DNA of 64,000 bases, from positions 2,108,001 to 2,172,000 of the forward strand of contig NZ_CADDWH010000001.1 of the NCBI RefSeq assembly GCF_902809865.1, in the 5' to 3' direction. This document shows, piece by piece, positions 26,585-34,332 of the stretch. This DNA comes from Halobacillus sp. Marseille-Q1614. Its GTDB lineage: Bacteria; Bacillota; Bacilli; Bacillales; Halobacillaceae. Both the position numbers and the translations under genes were made by a program. The notes beneath the pieces were generated by a model. It saw only the letters and a list, made by a program, of their open reading frames with translations, was not told the DNA's origin and did no database searches. How positions within the stretch are numbered: the stretch's first letter is position 1; every line of letters starts with the position of its first letter.

Positions 26585-26613
26585 TTGATAATATCCCAAA
26601 GCCCCTCTATTAT
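26585..26613 (+). promoter_or_regulatory. SigmaA-type promoter of ectABC
   Basis: TTGATA, 17 nt, TATTAT (26608-26613), about 125 nt before ectA. Upstream lie several TTTAATCAC/CTTAATCG-like direct repeats (about 26553-26575) that might bind a regulator. Confidence 0.55.
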
Positions 26614-26647
26614 AAAAATATTGATTATTCCCAAATATATCTAAAGG

Positions 26648-26671
26648 GTTGATTTTTTGAAAAAAGGGAAT
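26648..26671 (+). promoter_or_regulatory. Possible SigmaB-like second promoter of ectABC
   Basis: GTTGAT, 12 nt, GGGAAT resembles GTTTAA-N12-14-GGGTAT imperfectly and lies about 65 nt before ectA. It would give stress input to ectoine synthesis. Weak. Confidence 0.3.
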
Positions 26672-26738
26672 GTATTAGTAAAGATTGACCCCTGCCAATG
26701 GGAATAAAAAATCAAAGGAGGACGTTATCATTAAGACC

Positions 26739-27257
26739 ATGGAGACGGGAACAACCGCAACTATTCAAAAGACTGATAGCTTAACCTTCGAAAAACCCAC
26801 TCTTGAAGACGGTTCCGCAATGTGGGAACTGGTCAACAATTCAACCCTCGATCAAAATTCACCCTATAAATATATAATGATGTGTGAATTCTTTTCGGAG
26901 ACTTGTATTGTAGCAAAACAGGATGACAAACTCGTTGGATTTGTGACAGCGTTTATTCCGCCGGAAAAGGAAGATGTCTTATTTATCTGGCAGGTAGGAA
27001 CCGATAAATCCCAGCGAGGCAAAGGGGTAGCCTCAAGACTCTTAAACGGGCTGTTGGAGCGAGAAAGCTGCAAAGATGTGAAATATGTGGAAGCAACGGT
27101 TACACCATCCAATAAAGCTTCCCAATCCCTGTTTAAACGCCTTGCCCGAGACAATGATACGAAATGTAAAGTATCAGATTGTTTCGGAGAAGAACTTTTC
27201 CCTGGAGACGACCATGAGGAAGAACTTACGTATAGAGTCGGACCAATTAATAAATAA
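26739..27257 (+). CDS. ectA: L-2,4-diaminobutyrate acetyltransferase
   Basis: A 172-residue GNAT enzyme, first committed step of ectoine synthesis after EctB: it N-acetylates diaminobutyrate. Conserved EctA blocks are LTFEKPTLEDGSAMWEL, SPYKYIMMCEFFSETC, the acetyl-CoA loop VGTDKSQRGKGVASRLL, and EATVTPSNKASQSLFKRLA. Start problem: the strong SD AAAGGAGG (26714-26721) stands 17 nt before the ATG at 26739, but 8 nt before an in-frame ATT at 26730. Either an unusually long spacer or a rare ATT start is used. First gene of ectABC. Confidence 0.95.
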   Translation: METGTTATIQKTDSLTFEKPTLEDGSAMWELVNNSTLDQNSPYKYIMMCEFFSETCIVAKQDDKLVGFVTAFIPPEKEDVLFIWQVGTDKSQRGKGVASRLLNGLLERESCKDVKYVEATVTPSNKASQSLFKRLARDNDTKCKVSDCFGEELFPGDDHEEELTYRVGPINK

Positions 27258-27299
27258 GAAGCTAATTTTTTGATACCCAACCAAGGAGGATTTTAGGAA

Positions 27300-28580
27300 A
27301 TGAATAACGATCTTAGTGTATTTGATCAATTAGAATCAGAGGTACGCTCTTACTGCCGCAGCTTTCCAACGATTTTCACGAAAGCACAGGGCTATAAAAT
27401 GTGGGACGTAGAAGGAAAAGAATATCTCGACTTCTTTAGTGGAGCCGGGGCACTTAACTACGGCCACAACGATCCGAATATGAAAAAGAAACTGATTGAT
27501 TATATTTCTAATGATGGAATTACTCACAGTCTTGACATGGCATCTACTGCTAAAAAAGACTTCTTAACTAAATTGAACGAAGTAATCTTAAAACCACGAG
27601 ATTTAGAATATAAAGTAATGTTCCCTGGACCAACAGGTACGAACACTGTGGAAAGCGCTCTAAAACTGGCGCGTAAAGTAACAGGCCGCACAGAAGTGAT
27701 TAGCTTCACTAACGGCTTCCACGGAATGACGATTGGAGCGCTTTCCGTTACAGGTAACTCCTTTAAGCGTAAAGGAGCTGGAATTCCGCTCCATAATACG
27801 GTAACGATGCCATATGACAACTATATGGATGAAGGTTCTGATTCACTTGATTACCTGGAACGTTATCTTGAAGATGGAGGAAGCGGTGTAGAAATCCCTG
27901 CTGCCGTTATTTTAGAAACCGTTCAAGGTGAAGGCGGACTGAATACGGCAAGCTTTGAATGGCTGAAGAAGCTTGAAAGCATCTGTAAGCGCTGGGACAT
28001 CTTCCTGATCATTGATGATGTGCAGGCTGGAGTCGGACGTACAGGTACATTCTTCAGCTTTGAACCTGCGGGAATTAAGCCTGACGTTGTCTGCCTGTCT
28101 AAATCAATCGGCGGTTATGGTCTTCCATTTGCGATTACACTTATTAAACCTGAGCATGATGTATGGGCTCCAGGAGAGCATAATGGAACATTCCGTGGAA
28201 ATAATATGGCTTTTGTAACAGCTACAGAAGCTCTCAACTACTGGGATGACCCAGCCTTCGAACAAAGCATTCAGGATAAAGCTAAGAAGATCACTGATTT
28301 CCTTGAAGGACTTGTGGAGAAATATCCTGAAATGAAAGGATACCGTAAAGGCCGGGGCATAATGCAGGGGATCTCTTCTAGTGTAGAAGGCTTCTCTGAA
28401 AAAGTGGCTGCCCGTGCCTTTGAACAAGGACTAATCATGGAAACAGCCGGGGCTGACGATGAAGTATTTAAACTCTTCCCGCCGATTAACATTGACGATG
28501 AGGCACTGGAAGAAGGCTTCAAGATTATTGAAGAATCCGTTCGATCTGTCGCTAAAGAAAACGACCTAGTCACTTCCTAA
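27300..28580 (+). CDS. ectB: Diaminobutyrate-2-oxoglutarate aminotransferase
   Basis: A 426-residue class III PLP aminotransferase. Motifs: the glycine-rich [25 protein letters not shown], the cofactor aspartate in [14 protein letters not shown], and the PLP lysine in [11 protein letters not shown]. It makes 2,4-diaminobutyrate from aspartate semialdehyde with glutamate as donor. AAGGAGG precedes its ATG, 42 nt after ectA. Confidence 0.97.
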   Translation: MNNDLSVFDQLESEVRSYCRSFPTIFTKAQGYKMWDVEGKEYLDFFSGAGALNYGHNDPNMKKKLIDYISNDGITHSLDMASTAKKDFLTKLNEVILKPRDLEYKVMFPGPTGTNTVESALKLARKVTGRTEVISFTNGFHGMTIGALSVTGNSFKRKGAGIPLHNTVTMPYDNYMDEGSDSLDYLERYLEDGGSGVEIPAAVILETVQGEGGLNTASFEWLKKLESICKRWDIFLIIDDVQAGVGRTGTFFSFEPAGIKPDVVCLSKSIGGYGLPFAITLIKPEHDVWAPGEHNGTFRGNNMAFVTATEALNYWDDPAFEQSIQDKAKKITDFLEGLVEKYPEMKGYRKGRGIMQGISSSVEGFSEKVAARAFEQGLIMETAGADDEVFKLFPPINIDDEALEEGFKIIEESVRSVAKENDLVTS

Positions 28581-28681
28581 TTCTACAGTTACTTTCGGAT
28601 TGGAGGGAATGAACTCACACAGCTTCCCTCCCCATCCAATAAATAAATCAAACCATACAACACTAATTGGAGGATTCAAAC

Positions 28682-29074
28682 ATGAAAGTAGTTAAACTAG
28701 AAGATGTAATCGGTACAGAAAATGAAGTAAAAGGTGATAACTGGACGTCCCGCCGTCTGCTTCTTAAGAAAGATGGCATGGGGTATTCCGTACACGATAC
28801 AACCATTAAAGCAGGAACTGAAACTCACATCTGGTATCAAAACCACCTGGAAGCTGTATACTGCATCGAAGGTGACGGTGAAGTAGAAACATTGAAAGAC
28901 GGTAAAATATGGCCGATCAAAGCCAATGAAATTTACGCACTGGATGAGTATGACGAGCATCTGCTTCGTGCTAACACAGATATGCGCATGGTTTGTGTGT
29001 TCAACCCGCCAATCACTGGTCAGGAAACACACGATGAAAACGGCGTATATCCACTGATTGAAGATGACAAATAA
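28682..29074 (+). CDS. ectC: L-ectoine synthase
   Basis: A 130-residue cupin enzyme that cyclises N-gamma-acetyl-diaminobutyrate to ectoine. Conserved features are [25 protein letters not shown], the metal/substrate region [22 protein letters not shown], and [12 protein letters not shown]...[19 protein letters not shown]. The ATG 28682 has TTGGAGG 8 nt upstream; the in-frame codon at 28667 lies within the SD region. It ends ectABC; no ectD (hydroxylase) follows, so ectoine rather than hydroxyectoine is the expected product of this locus. Confidence 0.97.
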   Translation: MKVVKLEDVIGTENEVKGDNWTSRRLLLKKDGMGYSVHDTTIKAGTETHIWYQNHLEAVYCIEGDGEVETLKDGKIWPIKANEIYALDEYDEHLLRANTDMRMVCVFNPPITGQETHDENGVYPLIEDDK

Positions 29075-29083
29075 GTAAATGCT

Positions 29084-29119
29084 AAAAGGGCTGTCGAATC
29101 TTTCTCGACAGCCCTTTTC
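29084..29119 (+). terminator. Terminator of ectABC
   Basis: AAAAGGGCTGTCGA/TCGACAGCCCTTTT, nearly perfect, ending in T-rich sequence. Confidence 0.93.
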
Positions 29120-29244
29120 TTATGGAATAGAGCTCGCATCCCCCACTCGCATCCCCCAAAAGAATAGAGGGTCAGACTTACTGTCTTTTCTAAAAAGGAA
29201 ACACTCCCCTGACTTAGCTGCCATCAGCTGGATCGAGTAAGTTT

Positions 29245-29320
29245 CTTTTTGAATAGTGTGGGGTTTCTTCGAGGAGGCTCGGGTATTCGTCCGCTAAAAA
29301 GCGATATAAAAGCTTCTTGA
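29245..29320 (-). repeat. Dispersed palindromic repeat, copy E (partial)
   Basis: Read on the minus strand it has TTTTTAGCGGACGAATACCC and GAGCCTCCTCGAAGAAACCC; the distal arm is missing. It lies in the ~330-nt gap after ectC. Confidence 0.55.
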
Positions 29321-29345
29321 AAAATCACGGGATTCTCTCCAAGCT

Positions 29346-29375
29346 AAAGACCTCTCTTTATTAAAGAGGTCTTTC
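29346..29375 (+). terminator. Terminator-like hairpin before the VOC gene
   Basis: AAAGACCTCT/AGAGGTCTTT with a short loop, upstream of the VOC gene at 29449. The upstream transcript it would end is not clear. Confidence 0.7.
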
Positions 29376-29448
29376 TTAAACATTGATATACTGGATAAAA
29401 GGATTTTCTCCACTAATGACGAATCAATTAAGAAAAGGAGTGATTTGC

Positions 29449-29868
29449 GTGTTTCAAGTAGGAAGTATTTTCATTCCCGTGACTAATTTAGAGAAGTCAA
29501 AACCTTGGTACGAAGAAAACTTAGGTCTTATTCTTGTGGACGATTGGAGCGGCGGAGCTGGTTACGTTTTTCCTTCAGGTACAACAGGCATTGCTTTAAT
29601 CGAAGTCAATAGTTATCAGCCTTCTGAATTTGTAGTAACAGAAGAAAATAAAAATGTGTACTTTAATTTAACGGTAGACGATATCTCACGGGCCCATCAA
29701 AGTTTTAAGCGTAACAAAGCAGAGACTACAGAAATTAAAGATGGAGACACGATGACAAGTTTCGATGTTTACGATCCAGATGGAAACGCTATAAGCATTA
29801 TCTGTGAAAAGCCCGATTCACTATTTCATAAAAACCATATTAAGAATCTGCAGGAAATTAAATTCTAA
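29449..29868 (+). CDS. VOC (glyoxalase/dioxygenase-fold) family protein
   Basis: A 139-residue protein with two beta-alpha-beta-beta-beta modules: FQVGSIFIPVTNLEKSKPWYEENLGL and VYFNLTVDDISRAHQSFKRN ... FDVYDPDGNAISIICE. The pattern matches small Bacillus VOC proteins; substrate and metal unknown. The start is GTG 29449 after AAAAGGAG; the ATG at 29383 lacks an SD and lies in the preceding hairpin region. The convergent toxin-like gene 29872-29964 ends 4 nt past its stop. Confidence 0.85.
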   Translation: MFQVGSIFIPVTNLEKSKPWYEENLGLILVDDWSGGAGYVFPSGTTGIALIEVNSYQPSEFVVTEENKNVYFNLTVDDISRAHQSFKRNKAETTEIKDGDTMTSFDVYDPDGNAISIICEKPDSLFHKNHIKNLQEIKF

Positions 29869-29871
29869 GAT

Positions 29872-29964
29872 TTATTCTTCATCACGATCATGGAATTTCA
29901 AAACAACGATCACCAGCATACTAAAGTTAATCATAAGTGACAAAGCCTCAAACACATTCATCAT
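29872..29964 (-). CDS. Holin-like small toxin (TxpA/BsrG-like), copy 1
   Basis: A 30-residue peptide: MMNVFEALSLMINFSMLVIV then VLKFHDRDEE. It has one hydrophobic helix after an FEALSLMI motif and a charged C-terminus. This matches the putative holin-like toxin family, related to TxpA and BsrG type I toxins (YESLMxMIxFG). The SD AAGGGGG lies 7 nt from the first ATG. It converges on the VOC gene. I see no clear antisense promoter or own terminator here, so its antitoxin is uncertain. Confidence 0.7.
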   Translation of the reverse strand: MMNVFEALSLMINFSMLVIVVLKFHDRDEE

Positions 29965-30019
29965 ATGAAATCCCCCTTGTCACTTAGCTTTTCCAGACCC
30001 CAGTTTGTCCTATACAAAA

Positions 30020-30053
30020 TAAAAAACCTCATCTGCTCATAAGCAGATGAGGT
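30020..30053 (-). terminator. Terminator of ypzI
   Basis: ACCTCATCTGCT/AGCAGATGAGGT, a perfect 12-bp stem, then TTTTTT on the minus strand. Confidence 0.93.
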
Positions 30054-30058
30054 CTCTT

Positions 30059-30190
30059 TTACTGGTTTCTTTTTCGAGCCTCCTCCGGCCCCTCAAGCTT
30101 GGTAGCTCCTGGATATTCCAGACTCTGATCACGATCAGATTCAACCCTTCCAGATTCTCTTAGCTTTTTCTCTTGTCGGTCTCTTCCCAT
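30059..30190 (-). CDS. ypzI: YpzI-family small protein
   Basis: A 43-residue highly charged protein opening MGRDRQEKKLRESGRVESDR and continuing DQSLEYPGATKLEGPEEARK-RNQ. This matches the YpzI family of Bacillus small proteins of unknown function. GGGAGGGA lies 8 nt upstream of the ATG. It is monocistronic, with a terminator just past the stop. No membrane segment; probably disordered. Confidence 0.8.
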   Translation of the reverse strand: MGRDRQEKKLRESGRVESDRDQSLEYPGATKLEGPEEARKRNQ

Positions 30191-30819
30191 CCTTCATCCC
30201 TCCCTTCCTGATTAGTATGAAGAGGGAGGCAGATTTCATCCTCTGTAAATCCAAAATTTGATTACGGTCCAGCAGGATTTAAAGAGGGCTCGCAGCCCAT
30301 AAATGATCAGATCCGAAAAAGAAAGTACAGCATCTGTCCAAAAAGATTTTTCTTTTTAATATTAAGTTTCTCCAACGCTTTCGTTCCTAGATTTAAAAAT
30401 TTAAAAATTCATATATAATAGCAAACGGTCGGGAATCCTAGATCACTGAGGGTTATCAGTTAAGCTTTTTAACAAGTTGTTGAGAACAAACCTTTTACAT
30501 CATAATTTTTATCCAGCATACATTTATAGAGAGCATTATCTTTGCCTCCGCTCCAAGAAGAAATAAAGGTTTCATTTTTGTGCTTCCTTTAGCCAATTTA
30601 TAGGTTTAACTTGATCATAAAACGGTTATAGTGAGCATAACTTTAACTATGAGATATTCACTTATGAGACATTTTTGACTGATAGAAACATGTTGAAAAG
30701 CTGGGAACAATGGTGAATTTATTCGATTCCACTCTAAAAAATGGCGAGTAAATAGACCAATTGTCCTGTTTATAGGTCAAAACAGATCAATGTATTTTAA
30801 GAAGTGGGTCGTCGGCTAC
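30191..30819. other. AT-rich gap without recognisable genes
   Basis: About 630 nt of low-G+C sequence. Both strands are interrupted by stops and no fragment resembles a known protein. Nothing supportable is seen apart from ypzI upstream sequence at its left end and the antisense promoter at its right edge. Confidence 0.6.
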
Positions 30820-30848
30820 TTGATATCATGTAGAAATAAGTATATAAT
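30820..30848 (+). promoter_or_regulatory. Strong promoter antisense to toxin copy 2
   Basis: TTGATA (30820-30825), 17 nt, TATAAT (30843-30848). It faces the 3' end of the minus-strand toxin gene; the start would fall near 30855, at the toxin terminator. Confidence 0.75.
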
Positions 30849-30856
30849 TGTTAATG

Positions 30857-30885
30857 AAAAAAACCAAGGTGCCCCAACACCTTGG
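30857..30885 (-). terminator. Terminator of toxin copy 2 mRNA
   Basis: CCAAGGTG-ttgggg-CACCTTGG followed by seven T on the minus strand. Confidence 0.93.
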
Positions 30886-30914
30886 ATTAAAAAATTCAGA
30901 ATGAGCCTAATATT

Positions 30915-30992
30915 CTATTGTTTATTGTGAATTAAAACCGCTATCAGCATCCCAAAGCTTAACATTACGCTTATTGCTTCAAACGGACTCAC
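30915..30992 (-). CDS. Holin-like small toxin (TxpA/BsrG-like), copy 2
   Basis: A 25-residue peptide from a GTG: (M)SPFEAISVMLSFGMLIAV then LIHNKQ. The FEAISVMLSFG motif plus one hydrophobic helix and a basic tail is the holin-like toxin pattern, as in TxpA/BsrG. A strong SD (GGGAGGTGAT) lies upstream and its own terminator is 30 nt downstream. A strong promoter on the other strand reads into it, giving a complete type I toxin-antitoxin layout. Products of this family insert into the cell membrane. Confidence 0.8.
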   Translation of the reverse strand: MSPFEAISVMLSFGMLIAVLIHNKQ

Positions 30993-31149
30993 GGGCGATC
31001 ACCTCCCTGTATGAGGTCTTACTCATTCTGATACAGGCCCTGCGCTTAGAGTATATCACAAGTTCATTATAGTATGTGTAATTATTTCCATTTTTCTGAA
31101 AATTGATAGGAAAGTATTGGTAAATAATGACCATGCTTAGGTGTGTCTT

Positions 31150-31171
31150 GACGGTGCAGCCGTCTTTTTTT
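31150..31171 (+). terminator. Plus-strand terminator beyond the toxin locus
   Basis: GACGG-tgcag-CCGTC followed by seven T; it could end the antisense RNA. Confidence 0.65.
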
Positions 31172-31310
31172 GTGCCTTCTTTTCTTTTTTCTACATCAAA
31201 CCTCATATTCAGTCATTCTGCACAATCGTTTACTTTTTCCCCTGACCCACACAAGGACATTACAATAGTTTTCTCCTGTAAAACCTCTGACTGGTATTTT
31301 AATAAACCGC

Positions 31311-31553
31311 CTAAGCATCTGCTGTAGTCTCTACATAGAAACCTTTTCTTCCGAGAGCTTCTCTCGCTTTTTCAATTCCTTCTTCCGGATCTTTAATCAC
31401 ATTTCCATTCGTGGTTATTATTGCTTTTGAAATCTGTTCCCTCTTACTGGATAAGCGTTCGCTATGGCTTCTGCCTGAGTGCCCCCCAGGATATACGGGA
31501 TGTTTATGGATAAACGCCTGAGCTATAAGGAGCACAAGATTCAGCTTGTACAT
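31311..31553 (-). pseudogene. Remnant of a threonine-synthase-like PLP enzyme
   Basis: The last ~40 residues (REQISKAIITTNGNVIKDPE then EGIEKAREALGRKGFYVETT) match the C-terminal part of threonine-synthase-like fold II PLP enzymes, where KALARxGFYVEPTSA is typical. The PLP-lysine and glycine-loop domains are absent and no upstream extension is found, so it is a decayed fragment. The first half of the open frame has only weak resemblance (GHSGRSHSERLSSKR). Confidence 0.6.
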
Positions 31554-31696
31554 CTATCATCTTAGGCAGGGAACTAATCATGCCGGCATTTCAGCATACT
31601 AGGAGTCTTGGTAGTAATTTCTATACATTTTGGATACTTTTCTTTGTTCAGCGGAGAATTATAAAAGAGAGAGGCTGCTATTAGAAGGCTTCTCTT

Positions 31697-32101
31697 TTAT
31701 TTTTTCCTAAAATGCTGACTTAGCTCACTCCATACATCAAACATATTGCCGTTTACGTCATTAAAAATGAAATTTCTGCCCGGATGTCCTCTATCCTCAA
31801 TTTCACCCGTTTTAATGCCTTTTTCTATTAATTCACTATGTAACTCAGTGAGGGCCTCCACGCCATCTACTTCAAAAGTTAAGGAAGCTTGGATGTCTCC
31901 ATTTTCATCATGAAAATTAGCTGTTTGACCTTGTTGAGATTTAACGAGAAAGAAGCTCTGATCCGCCAAATTAATAATTGCTTTCTGTTTATCCTGATAG
32001 CTGAGCGCTGCCCCTAAATTCCTTACATACCAATCGACAGACTCCTCCACATCTCTCACAGGAAGATAAGTGGTGCCTACTCGTATTAATTTTTCCTCCA
32101 T
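31697..32101 (-). CDS. VOC family protein
   Basis: A 134-residue glyoxalase-fold protein: LIRVGTTYLPVRDVEESVDWYVRNLGAAL opens module 1 and ASLTFEVDGVEALTELHSELIEKG ... NFIFNDVNGNMFDVW forms module 2. The C-terminal GNMFDVW replaces the common GNxxEL/F metal motif. Substrate unknown. It lies downstream of the flavoprotein gene at 32125 (23 nt apart), probably co-transcribed. Confidence 0.85.
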   Translation of the reverse strand: MEEKLIRVGTTYLPVRDVEESVDWYVRNLGAALSYQDKQKAIINLADQSFFLVKSQQGQTANFHDENGDIQASLTFEVDGVEALTELHSELIEKGIKTGEIEDRGHPGRNFIFNDVNGNMFDVWSELSQHFRKK

Positions 32102-32124
32102 TGCAGCATCTCCTTTTCATTTTA

Positions 32125-33021
32125 TTATAAATGAAAAAGCTGTTTATGGATAAAAATAGCTGCCTGGGCTCCTTCACCCATCGCCACACTGACAAGTTCC
32201 GAATGAGCAACTACATCTCCTGCGGCCCACAGGTTATTGACCGTAGTCATTTTCGTATGCGGATCGACCACTAAATGGTTGTTCTTTAAAGACTTCGCGC
32301 CAAGTGATTTGGCCAACTCTGAATGAACAGCATTTCCGCCAAAGGCCGCAAACCCCTTTTCTCCTTCAATCCTTTGTCCATCCGTCAGCTCTACTCCTTG
32401 AAAAATTCCTTTTTCCTGGATAATCTGCCTGACCTTTTTCTTTTCTACTTTTACATCAGCCAGCTTTAATTTCTTTCTCAGCTTTCTGGAAATCCTTCTG
32501 CCGTCGTGGTTTATAAGAAGAATATCCGAACTCCAATAAAGCAGGGCCAATGCCATAGAAGCCCCCTTATCTCCGGACCCCATTACGATCGTTTTCTTAT
32601 CTTTAATTTCATATCCATCACAATCAGGGCAAATATATACAGAAAGCCCTAAACAAGGTTCAAGCCCTGGAAATGGAGGAATGTTGTCCTTAACTCCTGT
32701 GGATAGAAGCATTGTCTTTGCTGAAAAACTTTCTCCCCGCTGCGTGTGCACGGTAAATTGTTTTGTATCTTTATGTACGTGTGTTACTTTTCCTTCTAGG
32801 AAATGGATACCATAGCTTTCCGCCTGCTTACGTCCTGTCTCTCTTAATTGTTTGCCGCTTACTCCATTATCAAAACCAAGGATGTTGTTATATTTTCTGC
32901 ATCGATTAGAGCGACCGTCACTGGAGTCTATTACAAGCACAGACCTCTTGTATCGACCAAATAAAATAGAAGCTTGCAGACCCGCGATTCCACCGCCAAC
33001 AATTATGCAATCATATGTCAT
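32125..33021 (-). CDS. Thioredoxin-reductase-like FAD/NAD(P) oxidoreductase
   Basis: A 298-residue class II pyridine nucleotide-disulfide oxidoreductase. It carries the FAD loop IIVGGGIAGLQAS, the redox CxxC as YICPDCDGYE (~residues 138-141), the NAD(P)-binding region IVMGSGDKGASMAL (a variant of GxGxxG), and the C-terminal FAD motif NNLWAAGDVV. The CPDC motif differs from CATC of TrxB; similar proteins are annotated as TrxB-like or bacillithiol-related. The start is ATG 33021 after GGGAGGT; the longer frame to 33198 includes terminator sequence. Partner unknown. Confidence 0.85.
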   Translation of the reverse strand: MTYDCIIVGGGIAGLQASILFGRYKRSVLVIDSSDGRSNRCRKYNNILGFDNGVSGKQLRETGRKQAESYGIHFLEGKVTHVHKDTKQFTVHTQRGESFSAKTMLLSTGVKDNIPPFPGLEPCLGLSVYICPDCDGYEIKDKKTIVMGSGDKGASMALALLYWSSDILLINHDGRRISRKLRKKLKLADVKVEKKKVRQIIQEKGIFQGVELTDGQRIEGEKGFAAFGGNAVHSELAKSLGAKSLKNNHLVVDPHTKMTTVNNLWAAGDVVAHSELVSVAMGEGAQAAIFIHKQLFHL

Positions 33022-33110
33022 GTAATTGACCTCCCGCTTAGTTTCTATTATCTTTTCTCTCTTCGGAGGTTTCGATACCTTTTTGATAAAAAATGGATGG
33101 TTTTGCAGAA

Positions 33111-33141
33111 AAAAGAGACTTTCTTTATCGAAAGTCTCTTT
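33111..33141 (-). terminator. Terminator of the AraC-family gene
   Basis: AAAGAGACTTTC/GAAAGTCTCTTT hairpin with T-rich sequence on the minus strand. Confidence 0.8.
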
Positions 33142-33204
33142 AAATATTGGATTGTCTCCTGTATATCCAAAAACAACTGTGGAAAGAATCCCCAGCAAGC
33201 GTCT

Positions 33205-34059
33205 CTATTTCACCGGAATCCATATTTCTGAATAATAATCTTCGCTGTATGGATCTCCTTCACCATAAACTTCCAGCTCAGGTGATGGGGCATGCTCGTA
33301 TCCGCTTGATGGGAACCATTCCGAGAAAATTTGCTTCCACGCGCTTTGGATAGCGTGCGGCATGGCACCATGAACTCCAAAAACCGCCCATTTGGCTGCT
33401 GGTATTTCTCTTGTCTGAAAACCTTCGGGAACTTCTTCATCTGATGTAACGGCAATCCAGTAGTCCATATGTTTGCCTTCAGGTTCGCCCACACAAACCC
33501 CGAGCCATCCATTGATCATATGATTGCTGAATTTGATAATGTTCTCACTTGTACCATCAGAGTTTGCCCTCTTCCACATTTTAGTTATACCCTCTTCATT
33601 CTCCCCATTCTCTAAGGAAAACTTTTCTTTTACTCCGACAATATGGAACCCTTCTTTCTCAATAATCCGATACTGCATAGGTTCTGCTCCTTTCAAGTTC
33701 ACCTGAATGATCAGGCGGTTATAAGAAGTGAGCTTTCCGGAAAAAGTGCGGGCTTCTTTTGGAGAAACGCCGTGCTGTTTTCGAAAAGCTTTGGAAAATG
33801 ATTCAGGAGTTTCATAGCCATACTTATAGGCGATATCAATTACTTTGTGATGGGTCCTTGAGAGCTCCTGAGCGGCTAAAGTTAACCGCCTGCGCCTTAA
33901 GTAATCCCCTGCGGAAATGTCTGTTAATACAGAAAACGTCCGCTGAAAATGATAAAGCGACATATTTGCCTCTTTGGCAATGTTCTCCATGGAGATGTTT
34001 TCGGTGAGGTTATTTTCCATATAATTGATTGCTTTTTGCAATGATTCGACCATAGTCAT
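33205..34059 (-). CDS. AraC-family regulator with GyrI-like effector domain
   Basis: A 284-residue regulator: two AraC HTH motifs (ISMENIAKEANMSLYHFQRTF and VIDIAYKYGYETPESFSKAF) in residues ~1-105, followed by a GyrI-like/AraC_E_bind domain (~125-284; MQYRIIEKEGFHIVGVKEKF ... PAAKWAVFGVHG ... LEVYGEGDPYSEDYYSEIWIPVK). The domain order matches Rob/BltR-type multidrug-sensing regulators. The start is ATG 34059, 8 nt after AAGGAG. It is next to the flavoprotein-VOC pair in the same direction. Confidence 0.9.
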   Translation of the reverse strand: MTMVESLQKAINYMENNLTENISMENIAKEANMSLYHFQRTFSVLTDISAGDYLRRRRLTLAAQELSRTHHKVIDIAYKYGYETPESFSKAFRKQHGVSPKEARTFSGKLTSYNRLIIQVNLKGAEPMQYRIIEKEGFHIVGVKEKFSLENGENEEGITKMWKRANSDGTSENIIKFSNHMINGWLGVCVGEPEGKHMDYWIAVTSDEEVPEGFQTREIPAAKWAVFGVHGAMPHAIQSAWKQIFSEWFPSSGYEHAPSPELEVYGEGDPYSEDYYSEIWIPVK

Positions 34060-34169
34060 ATGACCCACTCCTTATTTAACATGCTAGCAGTAACCTTCAG
34101 ATCCATCCTGTCTTTTTCTGCTCGTTCAGAACAGATTTTTAAAAGACTCCTTTTGATAAAATGGATGCA

Positions 34170-34275
34170 AACCGCTCCCTTTTAAGCGGACGAACCGTCA
34201 ATCCTGCTCACTCACCCCTCACGGTGGGCCTTGCCAGTCCGTTTTTTAAGCAGAACTCTCGCAGATCCTTTTCAA
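34170..34275 (+). repeat. Dispersed palindromic repeat, copy F
   Basis: TTAAGCGGACGAACCGTCAA ... CCAGTCCGTTTTTTAAGCAG ... CTCTCGCAG; GGACGAACCG and the GTCCG arm form the palindrome. It lies upstream of the AraC gene, after the fusB-like terminator. Confidence 0.75.
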
Positions 34276-34300
34276 ATACCAACATTGTTTAACATTACCT

Positions 34301-34332
34301 TTTAAAAATAAGCGTCTTCCTTTAAGAAGACG
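34301..34332 (-). terminator. Terminator overlapping the EF-G-binding gene stop
   Basis: AAGCGTCTTC-ttaaa-GGAAGACGCTT followed by ATTTTT on the minus strand. Confidence 0.88.

Larger units (their letters stand above)
30855..31171 (+). ncRNA. Candidate antisense antitoxin RNA (type I TA)
   Basis: Transcription from the promoter at 30820-30848 would run through the terminator, 3' UTR and the whole coding region of toxin copy 2 on the opposite strand. The first good plus-strand terminator is at 31150-31171. No protein is encoded in sense. The layout is that of txpA/RatA, where the antitoxin RNA is convergent and overlaps the toxin mRNA 3' end. The 3' end of the antitoxin is a guess; processing could make it shorter. 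Confidence 0.55.

Noticed and set aside
30979-31206. 75-codon minus-strand frame near the toxin locus
   Set aside because: Different frame from the toxin, no SD, odd composition; it spans the likely toxin promoter and the antisense terminator.
31127-31327. 66-codon plus-strand frame with hydrophobic start
   Set aside because: No SD, contains a terminator hairpin with a T-run read as Phe codons.
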